Shown here: piece after piece, positions 32,827 to 45,423 of the stretch
How the letters are laid out: each line of letters starts with the position of its first letter
Numbering within the stretch: position 1 is the stretch's first letter
Origin: Thamnidium elegans
Taxonomy: Eukaryota; Mucoromycota; Mucoromycetes; Mucorales; Mucoraceae
Reading direction: 5' to 3'
Assembly: GCA_025201345.1 (NCBI GenBank)
Contig: JAIXMG010000012.1
Location: 310,001 to 374,000 of the forward strand
DNA: 64,000 bases
The notes under the pieces: generated by a model
Told to the model about the DNA's origin: nothing
Database searches by the model: none
Seen by the model: only the letters and a program-made list of their open reading frames with translations
Made by a program: the position numbers and the translations under genes

Positions 32827-35800
32827 ATGTCAGATATAATCCCTGAAAGATCAAATCGAGATGGCAACAGAAATAGCCCAAGCAGAATTGACAGTTTACG
32901 ACATCATATTGAAAACGTGATGAAAGGGTTTCATGGTAGTAACGCGATTGCTTATAAGAACAAGAATGAATATGTTACTTATTCAAGACCTGCTGATTGT
33001 CTGAGGGTCAGTACAAGCACAGATGAATTTGAACCAGACAATAAACAAATTTGGCCCGTACTGAACAATATGGGCGCTTCATTACCCACCCGTCTTCATC
33101 GTAGACCCAATCGCGCTGATGATCCTGAATGGACTGTTCCTGTTTCTGATAAAACACCCATTCAGACCTTTCCACAAAGTAAAGGTCTCAAGTTACGACA
33201 GGTCGATGAAATTATCAATGACAAACAATTATTTAATCAGTTTGTTCCACCATCACAACATGAAGCTGCTACTGGCACCGCTTATCGCTTACCCAACTCT
33301 TCTACTTCGTCTTCTTCTCATACACCAAAGACGTTAGAACCGCCACTCTCAACTGTACAAGGTGTACTGAATATCATTACTGAAAATTCTAGAAAACCAA
33401 ACAGACCAGCTGTAAAGAAAAGATCAACTGCTTCTTTGGCTGTCAGTACTGGAACAAATCGACCTCGAAAATCTTCTTTGTTAAAATCAGAAATCACAAG
33501 TGCGTCACAGAAACCGACACCAACTCAAGTGGGATCAAAAAAGCCGATGTCCTTGTTAACTAATAATAATAATAACAGGCCTCGCGTTTCATCCAAAAGT
33601 ACTTCAGCACAAAAGAACAAATACAATCAAGATATACCTGTTCGTATTTATTATTATTATTATTATTTTAAAAAAAAAATTAACTAACATGTGTTCTTAA
33701 AAATAGGATTTAATTGAAGCACGTAATTATTTACTGGAGGAAACGGATGAAGTTGAATACAAGAAATTGGACCACCTTATTGAGTAAGTTATATATGTAT
33801 ATATATATATATAAAGAAGAAGAAAAACTTTTTTTACTTACTCTTTTTTTTTTTTGTATATATTAGGGCACAACCCAATACCCGAATTATGCCACGACCA
33901 AAATTATTTTTGCACTTTAAAAAGTCGTTACCGGCATTACAGAAAGCAGCAGAGAAATACATACCCTCTGGTAAAGCCATCGAGCATGAACCCACTGTAA
34001 ATAAGAAATCGGGGTTACCAGAAAACCCAATCACCTCTCGTAAGTATATATCTTTTATAAAAGAAAAAAAAAAAAACTGACCATGATATTAAAAAAAAAT
34101 ATTAGCCTTAAAAAATAAACATGTTGATATACCGACTAATACCTCCTCCACCACCACTACTTCCTCAGCATCTACTGTTGCCACACCACCACCACCACCT
34201 GCTATAAAGAAATCGCTGAGCGATCAACAAAAGACGACACAAGAAAAAGTGGCGCAGGATAAACCAGCCTACGCTAGTTCAGTTACTGCCGCTTTCCTTC
34301 GCAAGATGAAGATTCCCAAACGAAAGATATCTGAAATTGAATTAGAGGAAGGAGAAACGGTTAGTCCGTCACCTTCTCCCCTTCACTCGGATATATTACC
34401 ACCTCCACCTGTCAAATCAGAGCCCAGAAGATCTCGTTATGAAAATGTGGAAACGGAGGAAGTTGCTTCCCCTTCTACGCAAGAACCAGTTGTTAGTAGT
34501 ACTCCTGCTGCTCCTGCTCCTGCAACAGCTGCTCCTGCTAGTAGTAGTAGTAGTAGTAGTCGAAAGTATAGTAGACGCGAGGAAGAAAGGTCTTCGTCAA
34601 GGCGTAGAGATAGATACTCAGATGATGTCCGTCGAGCCAGTACATCTTCTAAACGATCACATTACAGATCGAGGTCAAGATCAAGGTCTCCAAAGAGATC
34701 TCCAAAGAGATCTGTTAGTAGACGAAGACAAACTAGTTCCGAGTCTTCTCGCCGTCCGGAGAAACGTAAGTTGGCTGAATCTTCTAAATATGATGAGCCT
34801 ACTACTGCTACTGCAGCCACTACCACTAGTAGTAGCAGTAGTTCAAAGCGTCAACGTCTGGAGAAGGAATCAAGTAGTAGGGATCGTGATCGATTGGCAG
34901 AAAAGGAACGATCTGCAGAAAAGGAACGAATTGCAGAAAAGGAAAGGTTGATTGCCGAAAAGGAAAAGTTGATTGCAGAGAAAGAAAAAGCTGCGTTGGA
35001 AAAGGAACGACTTGCTGTTGAAAAGGAAAAGGCTGCAGAAAAGGAAAGATTGGCGGCTGAAAAGGAAAGATTGGCAGCTGAAAAAGAGAGATTGGCAGCT
35101 GAAAAGGAACGAGCTGAAAAGGATAGACAAGCCGAAAAGAACCGTACTACTTCTTCATCAACAACAGCTGCAGAAAAAGAAAGTAATAGCAAAAAGACTT
35201 CAACAACAACTAGTACTGAAAAGACATTATCTGCCACTGCTGCTAATGCAGAGACACCTGAACAATTCAAGGTGTTCTTGTTTATGTAAGTAACAAACAA
35301 AATGCACAGACAATTGTATAGTAACACAATTTTTTTTTTAGGTTTAGTAAATTGGCCCATGCCAACAAAAGAAGAGGCGATGGACAAACGAATCCCATCT
35401 TTGCCATGATTGATCACTTTCATGCGTTTTGCGATTACATTTTAAACTTTTACTACGTAGATCGACTCAACCCAACAGCTAATTTCAAACAAGCCTCTAT
35501 AGCATGGAAGAGTATATTCCCATTTACGGATAGTCTGTTGAAGAAACTTGAAAGTCAAAAGGAGTATGAATTATATGGACTCTGTATACGATTAAATTCA
35601 TTGATTCGATTCTACATGTACAGCCGTATGGAATCATCTACTCGACCTGTACTGCTGCAACAAATGAATAATACGAACGGTGAAAAGATGACAGATAGAG
35701 CCTGTGTTGAATTATCAGAGAATTTGTTACATGAATATGAAAAGGCTGAACGCGCTTACAAGGAATCAGAACGGTATATAGGATTTAGTACGTTGGTAAC

Positions 35801-36023
35801 TCAATATCCAACTACATTCCGTAATGTTTGTATGGAGGGAAATCTGTTGGCAGGTATTACTTTAGGTGGCGAAGCTGGTGTCTCGGTAACTCCCATGTTT
35901 CCTTTTGCTCCTTATTCTCCTCTCCACCATGCTGCTATTGTCGCTAAATGTATCTTGGCTGAGTATGTTACAAAGAATAACTTGAAGTATACCCCTATTT
36001 CCAAGTTTGATGAATTCATGTAA
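32827..36023 (+). CDS. Large disordered nuclear protein, AFF/Ebp1-like C-terminal domain (candidate)
   Basis: Five exons (32827-33639, 33707-33783, 33867-34039, 34106-35285, 35342-36023) join in frame to 974 codons. Residues 1-420 are mostly disordered and basic. The region at about 480-800 has Ser runs, an SR-like RSRSRSRSPKRSPKR stretch and a long KER/EKE array (AEKERLAAEKER units, 34890-35140) likely to form a single helix. The C-terminal 230 residues are helical: KLAHANKRRG, IFAMIDHFHAFCDYILNFYY, ASIAWKSIFPFTDSLLKKLE, and LYGLCIRLNSLIRFYMYSRM. This order resembles the C-terminal homology domain of animal AFF proteins (aromatic/Ala helix, YTMYSETVxLI, LxxLCLRCQSLLYLRMF). Fission yeast Ebp1 is a known AFF-like ELL partner. 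If right, it would be a scaffold of a fungal elongation complex; otherwise unknown. Confidence 0.5.
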
Positions 36024-36299
36024 ACAACAACAACAACAACAACAACAAAATACTATTATTACTATTACTTTTATTATTACACTCACACTCCAGAATACAC
36101 ACACATATACATATACACGTACATACACATACACTCTCTATCTCTCTTTCTCACACACATCAAAAAGAAGAAGAAAAAAAAATGATTAAAATGTTGAATT
36201 ATGAGAGAATATCGTAGTTTTAATAAAATATATATAATACTTGTGTACTTGTTTTTTTTTTCTTTTTTCCCTTTCCCTTTCTTTTTCAGTTTTATTTTA
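36024..36299. repeat. CAA microsatellite and tandem-gene spacer
   Basis: A run of about eight CAA triplets starts directly after the stop codon of the preceding gene (36024-36048), followed by CAC/ACATA-rich sequence. The rest is the T-rich leader of the Vps39/Vps3-type gene. A TTTTTCAG just before the ATG at 36300 could be the acceptor of a 5'UTR intron. Confidence 0.5.
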
Positions 36300-36657
36300 A
36301 TGCCTTATACACCTTATACGCTACAGACGATACTTTGTTCTCCGCGAATTGAAGAAGCTATACAACCTTCCACTAGTTCGTCCTTCTTTTCTAGAAGACC
36401 TACTTCACCTTCTAATGACGGAGTTACTTCCCCAACTATTCGGTACTCATCTACTACTCGTATAGATTCTGTTGGTGCTTGGGGTAATTTATAACTTGCT
36501 CTTTTTTTTTTCTTTTCTTTGTTAATGTCTTCATTCTATTGTAGATAGTGATTTGTACTGTGGCACTTCTGATGGTGTTATCTTACATTATTCCCTCGAA
36601 GACCATTCGTCTCCAAATAAAGTAAGTGAATATATATATTCCATTTTTGTTGTGTGC

Positions 36658-36754
<97 letters not shown>

Positions 36755-39700
36755 TGTTAGACTTTTTCAACTCGCTTAGAGAACACAATTCATTTAGGAC
36801 TTGGTAAACGAAGCGTAGAACGAATTTTATTAATACCTCAAGTATCAAAAGCAGTTGTTCTTTGCGGTAAATAAATACATCATACAACAAAAAAAGTTGT
36901 AGCATTAAGTAATTTTCTTTTTCTGATAGTTCTTTTATAGATTCTACGCTTTCATTCTTCTCGTTGCCTTTTTTTGATCCGATTCCAACATCGTTTATTC
37001 AGCCAATAAAGGGAGTCTCTTGTTTCTCTCATGATATTGGGGAGGAAGGTAGAATTGGAGAGGATGGTACTGTAGAGTTATCGGTTGTCAAAAGAAGGGC
37101 AATTCAAATGTACAAGATTGGTGAATCAATGCATTTAAAAAAGGTACCGATTTTGTGTGTGTGTGTATGTGTATGTGTGTGTATGTTTTAACCCACAGTT
37201 ACATAGGAAATACCTTTAGTAGACGGTGCCATTACATTAACTCGTCATAGTAAAATATTATGCTTGGCAGATCATCAAATCTACAAGTTGATTAATTTGC
37301 AACAATCCTCAGTAACCAATTTAATACCTACGCCTCAAGTAGCAGTCAGTTCACCTACCTTATTATTGGGATCAGGTACACAACCTTATCCACTTGTAGC
37401 GGTTGTCAAGCAAGACGAATTTTTAGTTGTCAGTGGTAATTCAGATAGTCAGATTGGTATCTTTGTTAATGCCAATGGCGATGCTATTCGAGGTACTTTA
37501 CAGTGGTCTAGTTACCCAAAGGCTCTCTGTGTAGAATTTCCTTACGTGGCCGCACTTTTACGCAACAACTCGATTGAAATTCACAATATCTTGGACCAAA
37601 CTTTATTGCAAACGATACCGTTGGACCCTGCTATGGATGCCAAAGGAATGACGTTTGGACACGGTATTAAAGTATGGATGGATGTATTAGCTAAAAAATT
37701 AAAACGACATACGTGGCCGCAAGATGAAGAGGAGGACACTGAATTATCCAGTCAATTGGAACGAGAGATCAGTCGATATTCTACAGCTGCAGCACGTATT
37801 TTAATCTTTGGAAACGATACTGTATTAGCACAAGTGACAACACCTCTTGTGGTGCAAGTAGATAGTCTATTAGAGAATAATTTGGTAGAGGAAGCAATGC
37901 AGTTGGCAGAACAAGCTAGAAATACAGTGTCAAATGATAACAACGTATATACGGAAAGGTTGAGATCCGAGCTAAATTATACTTATCAGAAATCGGGGTT
38001 ATTACTCTTAAAGGAAACGGTGTTTGATGATGCATTTGCGTTACTGTCAAAGGGAGACATGGATCCTCGTGTGGTTATACATTTATTTGAAGGACTTGCA
38101 CAGCCTAAATGGTTAAAGGAACACCCACCCGTGTTGTTGTTTGATGGTATTAGAGTATTGATTGAAGAATTGGGATCGATTAAGAATATTGTCAATTTGC
38201 AGGATTCTGTATCACCGACCGCGAATGAGGGACCTGCATCTCGTGCGGCACCCGAGATGCGTCGTGTATTGTTGCTGAATGCAAGAGAGGCTTTAAACAA
38301 ATATTTGTTGTTAGAGCGGGGAAAAAGAAAAGATCGATTAGGACAAAATGATACCTTGTGTAAAGTGATTGATACTTGCTTGTTAAAGATTTATATGTCG
38401 CAAAAGGATGATGAATCGATTTATAGGCTTTTAAAGCAACCTAATGATTGTAGTGTAGAAGATTGTGCTAAAGCGTTATCAAAGTCAAAGGTAAAATATT
38501 ATTATTATTATTATTATTATTGCTGTTGTTGTTGCATATGTGTGTATATTTATATATTTATATATTTTAGAAATATTATGCATTATCCATCATGTATGAG
38601 TCAAAACACATGTACGAAAAAACGTTAGATATTTGGACAAAGTAAGAAAATCAACAGATCAGTTTATTTAAAGCTGCGCTAATATGTTTATTTTCTAGAA
38701 TTTATTCTGGTGAACTTCCAGACCCCGAATTTAAAGATGAATTGACACGTATTAAGCGTTTATTGTTAAAAGATATTCAATCAGAAGAACTTCCTTTATC
38801 AGTTATTATGCATTATGCATGGTGGTTAACGCATCAAAGCCCCGCTGACGGTGTTGAAGTGTTCACAAGATCTCCTCGTACGCAAGATATGGATCCAGAC
38901 GAGATTCTTGAAAAATTGGAAGAGTATAGTAATGAAGGTGCTCGTACTTATCTTGAGTACCTGGTCTTAACTCAGCATAGTGAAAGAGCTGAGTATCATA
39001 CTAGACTTGCGTGTAGTTATGTACGTGATGTACAGCGAGAAATTGAAAACAATAATCAATTGGATCAAATGAAAAGTCTCGGTAAGTTACTTTTTGAGTT
39101 CATATTAGCGATGCTTGTACTAATCTATCTATATTAAGTTGATGGATTTAAAAAGTCTGTCAACCCTACTAAAATTGAAACACCAGCGGAAAAATTAAAT
39201 CAGTCTACGTTTGTTGGTTATCTTGGATCTCAAAAATCTTCTTTGGTTAAACTTCGTTTATTATTGATTCGATTACTTCAAAGTTCTCAACTTTATTCAC
39301 CAGAAGTCTTATTAAATGTACTTACAAAGGCAGGTCCTTTAGATATAGAGAAAGCTATTGTTTTCGGAAGGGTAATGATAATAATAATAACACATGGTCA
39401 AGTAGGAAGACTTATATATATATATATAAAATTAGATGAGTAAACACAAGGAAGCACTTGATATTTTAATTCATGAATTATGCGATTTTGTTGGTGCAGA
39501 AACATACTGTGTTACCAATGGACAAAGCACAGGTGTCATCCCAACAATGGTTTCAGATGATGATGATCATCACCAAACAATTGCACGTTCTTCATCACTT
39601 GCAATCAAAGATAAACCTTTACCTCCTTTATTTGAAGAAGAAGATGAATATCTTTCATCAGAACAGTTAAATGAAAGAAGAATACTTTTTACAATGTTGT

Positions 39701-40219
39701 TTAAATCATATCTATCTATCAAGGACAGGTAAAATAATGATAATAGGATAAAGTATCAAAATGTATTTATATCCTTATTTAGTGACCTCATGATTGTGCG
39801 TAGTATGCACTTGTTGAATACACAAGGATTTTATTTAGATATAATGGAGGTAGATAAGATGACATAATTTCTGTTAATTGCTACTAAAAAAAAAACGTTA
39901 GGTTCTTGAAACTATACCCGAAAACTGGTCTGTTCAAATGCTTCAAGAGTTTTTAATTCGGTCTTTAAGAAGATCATTGGATGACTACAATGAAAGTCGA
40001 ATTGTACTTGGCTTAAGTAGAGGAGAAAATATAATGGTTGGTAGTGATATGATCAAGACTTATAAAGAAATGGGATCTATTACAGTAGATTTCGAAACTA
40101 CTTGTTTAAAATGTCATCGTATTATTGCCAACACTATCTTTGTCCGTGAAAGTGAACACGGTCAAATACTTCACCTTCACTGCGCCAAATTACTCGGACT
40201 AGTAGAAGAAGAAGGTTAA
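36300..40219 (+). CDS. Vps39/Vam6 or Vps3/TGFBRAP1-type tethering subunit
   Basis: Endolysosomal HOPS or CORVET subunit that binds Rab GTPases and tethers membranes for fusion. Eleven exons (36300-36483, 36545-36621, 36761-36866, 36941-37143, 37207-38490, 38571-38641, 38699-39081, 39139-39371, 39436-39728, 39783-39849, 39902-40219) join in frame to 1072 codons. N-terminal citron-homology (CNH) propeller: DSDLYCGTSDGVILHYSLED, later ILCLADHQIYKL and LWSSYPKALCVEFPYVAALL-type blocks. The middle is clathrin-repeat-like helical solenoid. The C-terminus has a treble-clef-like CLKCHRIIANTIF...HLHCAK zinc site as in Vps39 and TGFBRAP1. I cannot decide between the two paralogues. Exon 2 is followed by an intron carrying a long CT microsatellite. 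Confidence 0.82.
36659..36753 (+). repeat. (CT)n-(T)n microsatellite inside an intron
   Basis: About 30 CT dinucleotides followed by a T run of more than 30 bases, all within the 139-base second intron of the Vps39/Vps3-type gene. The pyrimidine block ends just before the GTGTTAG acceptor, so it forms an exaggerated polypyrimidine tract. Confidence 0.95.
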
Positions 40220-40469
40220 AACAAATAAAAAAATATTTGTACAATCAGATGATTTTTTTTTTTGTATAACAAGATGATGGGTTACACACGTGATAAAACT
40301 TGTATACATAAAACGTCTAAAAAAGATCCTTTTTTACAATTTCTCTCTTTTTTTTTTTCTTTTTTATATATATATATATTGTTTGGATGTTGAGTTATAG
40401 TGTCAATAATAACATCAATTATACGCGTCTATATAAGAAATAATTTAAGCGTTTTTAACTATAAAAGTC

Positions 40470-41187
40470 ATGATGAAACCACCTGCATATACAAAAATTC
40501 AAAATCCTTTTTTAAATCCGCCAAGTTACATAGTTTATAATGACGTTCGATTCTTGATTATAGATACACCTTCTATTGGTAATATGTCTAGATATATAAA
40601 GGTAAGAAGTTTTGTTGTTGCCAAGTAATTTGTAAACTAATTTAAATATATATATAGGAGTTTGAACGATGGAATGTGACAGATGTTGTTCGATGTTGTA
40701 AAGCTACTTATTCCCAAGCGGTACTAAACGACCGTGGCATTAAAGTTCACGATTGGATTTTTTCTGATGGTGATCCTCCTTCCAAAAGCATTATTGATGA
40801 ATGGTTAAACCTAATTAATTCAAGATTTAAACTTGGTGATGATTTAATACTGTATAATGAAGGTGAAAAAGATACAACTGATGATGAAGAGGATCAAAAT
40901 ATAAAAAAGAGACCCTGTATAGCTGCACATTGTGTTGCAGGTTTAGGAAGGTAAATTATTGATTTCCTGTACATATATATATATATATATATTTTTTTTT
41001 TGGTACTGATGTTAGATGTAGAGCACCCGTGTTAGTAGCCATTGCATTAATAGAAGAAGGGATGGACCCCTTAGATTCAGTTGCTTTTGTTCGAAAGCAT
41101 AGGCAAGGCGCTATCAATAAAAGACAATTAAAATACTTGGAAACGTACAAAAGAAGAAAGAATCAAGCTTCATGCATCATTAGCTAA
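40470..41187 (+). CDS. PRL-type (PTP4A) prenylated protein phosphatase
   Basis: Dual-specificity/tyrosine phosphatase of the PRL family, which in animals also binds CNNM magnesium transporters. Three exons (40470-40601, 40658-40950, 41022-41187) join to 196 codons. The P-loop [23 protein letters not shown] motif is HCVAGLGR then [13 protein letters not shown]; it is rebuilt only by using the TGTAG acceptor at 41020-41021. The general-acid loop is [11 protein letters not shown]. The C-terminus ends CIIS, a CAAX box for farnesylation, so membrane attachment is expected. An acidic insertion of about 25 residues ([13 protein letters not shown]) before the P-loop is longer than in animal PRLs (about 170 residues). 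Two adjacent ATGs start the frame; the first is listed. Confidence 0.93.
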
Positions 41188-41508
41188 CAATAATAAGACA
41201 GGAGTACCTGTTGTATATGTTTCAGCATTTTTTTTTTTTTATACCTCCTACTGTTTCCCTTGTTTTAATTTTACTATATCAACTAGTTTTTTTCTTAGAT
41301 ACCACCTTTTTATTATTATCATTATTATTATAAAGAAAAAGAAAAAAGAAATAAAAAGAAGTAAAAAGCACTGGTTTTATATATAAAAAAAAGAAGAAGA
41401 GAATATGAGATATTAAAAATAGTATAATAGGGTACTTAAAGAAATAAAAAAAAAATCATTTAAAAAACATTTGTGTTGAGAAAGGGAAAATAAAAACTAT
41501 TATATCTT
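41188..41508. other. Convergent 3' intergenic region
   Basis: 321 bases between the stops of the PRL phosphatase (plus) and the wall-protein gene (minus). A/T-rich with AATAAA-like stretches; no gene. Confidence 0.4.
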
Positions 41509-42284
41509 TTACTGCAAGATATAAACTGCGCATGCTAAACCAAGACCAAATACGACCTTTGACATTTCAGTAGTGGCACCGCTATTGGGTAAGATGGATG
41601 CAGAGGGTGCAGGGTGCAGGGTAGAGCCGGAAGCAGTGTCTAATAGAATAAATGTGAGTATACATTGCATCTTAAAAAAATAATACCAATCAGAAGCTTA
41701 CGACTAGTAGACCAAGCAGAGCTAGTAGACCAAGCAGAAGAAGATGTTTGAGACCAAGCAGACGAACTAGCAGAAGGTAAAACTGAGAATGAAGAAGATT
41801 GAGATACAGCAGATGACCATGAAGAAGAAGGAACGGCTTCAGATGTTGACCAAGCAGAGGATTGACTGACTGCTACGCTAGATTCACTAGGAATAACCGA
41901 CTCACTAGCGATAGCTGATTCACTGGCGGCAGAAGATGTGGCTTCGACAGCGCTCGTTGGGGCAGTACTGGTAGGAGCTGCGCTAGATGGAGCTTCAACA
42001 GGAGGACGAACTGTGTAGTTGGGATCAACACCGGGCCAGTGGTTAGAGACACAACTTGAGTAACATGCATCCGTTCGACAGTTGCTGACACAAGAGTTCG
42101 CGTCAGTTACTATTTATATGACAAAAAAAGTTAAAAATGAATAAAAAATACAAAATGATAAAAAATAAATAAACATACCACACTTGCTAAGACAGGAATT
42201 ATCGGTGGGAGCACAGGCGCATTGGGCATTGACAACGGACATGACAGAGGCGCCAATAAGAGCAGCAATATATACACTTTTCAT
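41509..42284 (-). CDS. Secreted Cys-rich, Ser-rich protein with GPI-anchor signal
   Basis: Three exons (42284-42179, 42109-41702, 41639-41509) join to 214 codons. Signal peptide: MKSVYIAALIGASVMSVVNA, cleavage expected before QCACAP. The mature N-terminus has eight closely spaced cysteines (CAC, SCLSKC, SCVSNC, ACYSSC) within about 45 residues. A long Ser/Ala/Thr tract with ASSSAWSQTS-type repeats follows, apt for O-mannosylation. The C-terminus is a small-residue site (NSGATT) followed by a hydrophobic tail (VVFGLGLACAVYILQ), the layout of a GPI-anchor signal. A cell-wall or surface protein is likely; the exact family was not recognised. Confidence 0.78.
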
Positions 42285-42613
42285 GTTGCTGTTTTTTATA
42301 TAAGAGGAGAAGGGGAATAATGAGAAAAGAAAAACGAAAAAAAATAGGATTGAAAGTGTACCTTTTTATACCAAGAGAATTAATCTTTTTTGTTAGACTG
42401 TGCTTTAATAACATGATGCATTTATCTTCTTTATATTGATGCACTTCGTTCTGATCTAACTATGTTTTTCTATTCTCCTTTTGGAATATTTATATAGCAT
42501 TTCAATTATAGTAAGTCATTATACGGGTTTTATTCACTCCATTTAACTCGATAGACTACTGACGAAAGATACAAATAAATAAAGATTTTCATTTCTATAG
42601 AAATAACATAGAG

Positions 42614-42640
42614 CCGATTGTGTAACATGCAGGCATGTTG
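42614..42640 (+). repeat. Palindromic dispersed repeat, copy 1
   Basis: CCGATTGTGTAACATGC followed by AGGCATGTTG. It carries the palindrome AACATGC-AG-GCATGTT and shares its first 17 bases exactly with the copy at 48088. The pair lies 5.5 kb apart in the repeat island. Confidence 0.7.
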
Positions 42641-43244
42641 CAAGAACGAAATTCTGCCCTTCTTTCCACATGACTGCTGTGGTATCGGTATAAACTTCTT
42701 TTATCCTTTTCCGAGAAATATAGGGTCTATAAATATTTGGGCACAAATTAATGTTTATTTGAGACATCATTTTGACAAAAAGTGTGTATTAAACATCTAC
42801 CTTTTATTGAGAAAATAAATTAATAATAATAATAATAATGAAGAATAAATTATTTTATTAGTAGTATTGCCTTAACTTGATCTGTAAAATAAAAACTAGA
42901 ATAAGGAATTATAACAAAATTAAGGTTACGACAAAACAGAAGGTGTAGATACAGGAGCAACAGTAGTGTTAATATAGGTAGGTGAGGTTAACACTAGCGT
43001 TAGTATTGATAGATACAGACACAACGGGATATCGAAATGGCGTTTCCTGACACAGCGGTTTGCCTTGCTAAAACAGGATCCAGCGGCTGGTTGATAGATC
43101 AAGACTGTCGAAGCTTGCTAAATTTGCAACATTAGAACGTCTCACTTTTCAAAAAAAAAATGCATCATGCTTTTTGCTGAATGTGTATGGCAGTAGTACC
43201 ATTTTTTCCAAATTAAGATAGATTTTATTTTTTCCTGAATATAT

Positions 43245-43393
43245 AATAAAACCTGATTACACCCAAAATGTCGTCTCATTAGAATTTGACAATGAAGAAA
43301 GTTTCAAAGACTGGCTAGCTTCTAAAATTAAGAAACATGATAATTTTTTTTACCATAAAAATTACAGCTATTTAATTCCAGAAAATCTCTAGG
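43245..43393 (+). pseudogene. Short coding relic of unknown family
   Basis: A plus-strand frame without usable start reads IKPDYTQNVVSLEFDNEESF, continues through KDWLASKIKKHDNFFYHKNY and stops at 43393. The charged/aromatic makeup looks coding, not random, and its setting among repeats suggests a fragment of a mobile-element gene. I do not recognise it. Confidence 0.35.
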
Positions 43394-43470
43394 GTCAACC
43401 CATTGCTCCTCCTGTTTAAACCGCTCACTTTTTATGTGATCATGCTTGAAAAACGACTCAAAGTAGGTAA

Positions 43471-43697
43471 TCCGATGCAATAGTGAAGGAATCCTCTCAC
43501 ATCTGTCTTGCTACTCTGTGTTTGGTACTGCTCAGTTTACCTGGGTAGATCCTTAGTACTTGTTGCTTTCCAATACGTTAAAAAGTGATTCATACGTTTC
43601 TCATTGTATTGGATTCTAATGGTTAACATTCACTCTGACACTTATGGCGCGCTATCCGATGTAATGGTGAAGGAATCTTCTCACATTTGTCTTTATT
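43471..43697 (+). repeat. Pair of local direct repeats
   Basis: Two near-identical segments of about 42 bases (43471-43513 and 43654-43697), each TCCGATG(C/T)AAT(A/G)GTG AAGGAATC(C/T)TCTCACAT, 183 bases apart. The spacer is unique. It looks like a small duplication or two ends of a decayed element. Confidence 0.7.
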
Positions 43698-45194
43698 GCT
43701 ATATATATGGCTATTTATCATCCATGGATCAAATCATATTGACCTTCATACGTGGCAAATTTTTATATGCAAATTATTGCCCTCCCTCCGTGTATTATAA
43801 CTAGACTGTTGCTCCCTATTTATTTGTGCTAATGAATTTTGATTATGATGTATACATCATGGTCACATAAAATTACTACTTGTTTTTATTTCAGTTCTTA
43901 TTTTCTTATGCTAGAATAAGTTATAGTAATCAATTGCATTAAATGAAACAAAAAAGTTACCATCACCAAAGCGGCGGATCTATAATTCGCTCATCGTAAA
44001 TAATTATTAAACACTTTGCCCAATTCTTGAACAAAGTGAGACAATGATAACAGTTTGAACATAATCAAATGTCATCAGTAGAATATCACCGAGTAGTATA
44101 CATAAAAGGGAAGAAGAACCAGCTGAACCAACTCATTGCAACCTCGAAAAGCGACCAATGCCAATATCTGACGAATACTCCAGAAAGACCAAGCAGTAGG
44201 TACATGTGTGATGATATTGTAAGTGACGAAGATCGTTGTAAACGCAAGTTTGTTTAAATAGTTTTGGCTAAAAGTACAATGACCTCCTGTACCAATTGTC
44301 GCTTTTGGAATTGGTTTGCGCTTTTGTAAAGCTCAATTGAATTTTTTTATGATTCCCAATTTGCCCTTTCAAACTAGACCAGCTTATACTTTCGGCACCT
44401 AATACAGCAGTTGACTTGTTATATAGTAAAATGTACATCATATTATTTTGTACAATATGTATAATAATATGTGTGTATGTATATTTATGTGTGTTTACAT
44501 GTGTGCTGGGGGAGGGGAGAAACACTATACTAATGAAAAGGAAGCAGCTCTTTGTTTTCTACTTTTAGGATTGACGTTTTCCATCATTGAACTTAGCTTA
44601 TCCTCCAACGGTCTTGCATTTTTGTATTTAGATTCTATTTGACACGCATATAATGATATTATTCTTTTTAAATCATCAACTTTCTGTAATAGTCCACAAA
44701 TCTCTATAACATTTTTTAAAATGTCTGCCGTTACTATGATTCTATACTATTCTAATACCAAGTAAAAAACTATAGTGTATCCAATACATTGGACGACAAT
44801 TGATTTTCTATGGGCATAAGAGTGCGACCAAAGGTGCTCAGACCAACTAAATCCACGAAAGTCAACTCAGGATTCGATCAATCACGTATCTATGATTGGT
44901 CGAAGGAAGAGTAATACTTTCGTTATTGAATTCGTAAGTAGTAGAAGACGGCGTGTTGACACTGGGACGTCCACGATTGCATTTACGTTTAATTTCACGA
45001 ATTCAGATAACTTAGCAGCGATGTTTACACGCTGTACATACAAGACGTGTCCTCGAATTATTAGTGTATGTTAGAGACAATAGCATATTTAACTAATATT
45101 GATATGGTTTAGTTCGTTACCTTCGACATAAGTTTTCATTTTCGCAAGTTGTAAAAAAAAAACACTTTATTTAAAAGATATACAGAAAGACTTT

Positions 45195-45378
45195 TCCTTT
45201 TTTTTAACAATGAATTCATATAAAAGCAAGTACCTTTTATATAATCAATGTCTAAATATTAGAAAAGGATGAAATAAATAAGTTGATTTAATCATGAGAA
45301 AAAGGGGTTTATTTAACTATGGTAAAAAGGATTTATTTAATCATCATAATATATTTACTTTCTCGCATACTCATACGT

Positions 45379-45423
<45 letters not shown>

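Larger units (their letters stand above)
42285..45194. other. Repeat-rich region with decayed fragments
   Basis: About 2.9 kb with no intact gene. Seen here: a palindromic repeat (42614-42640), a relic reading SLEFDNEESFKDWLASKIKK up to a stop at 43393, a local direct duplication (43471-43513 and 43654-43697), a 62-codon unknown frame at 44069-44257, and a minus-strand stretch near 44830-45060 reading CNRGRPSVNTPSSTTYEFNN that looks like decayed coding sequence. None was recognised as a named element. Confidence 0.45.

Noticed and set aside
34851..35423. 190-codon minus-strand ORF with repeated SFSA units, and 170- and 106-codon plus-strand frames beside it.
   Set aside because: Shadows of the KER/EKE repeat in the AFF-like gene, whose own frame joins flanking exons at consensus sites.
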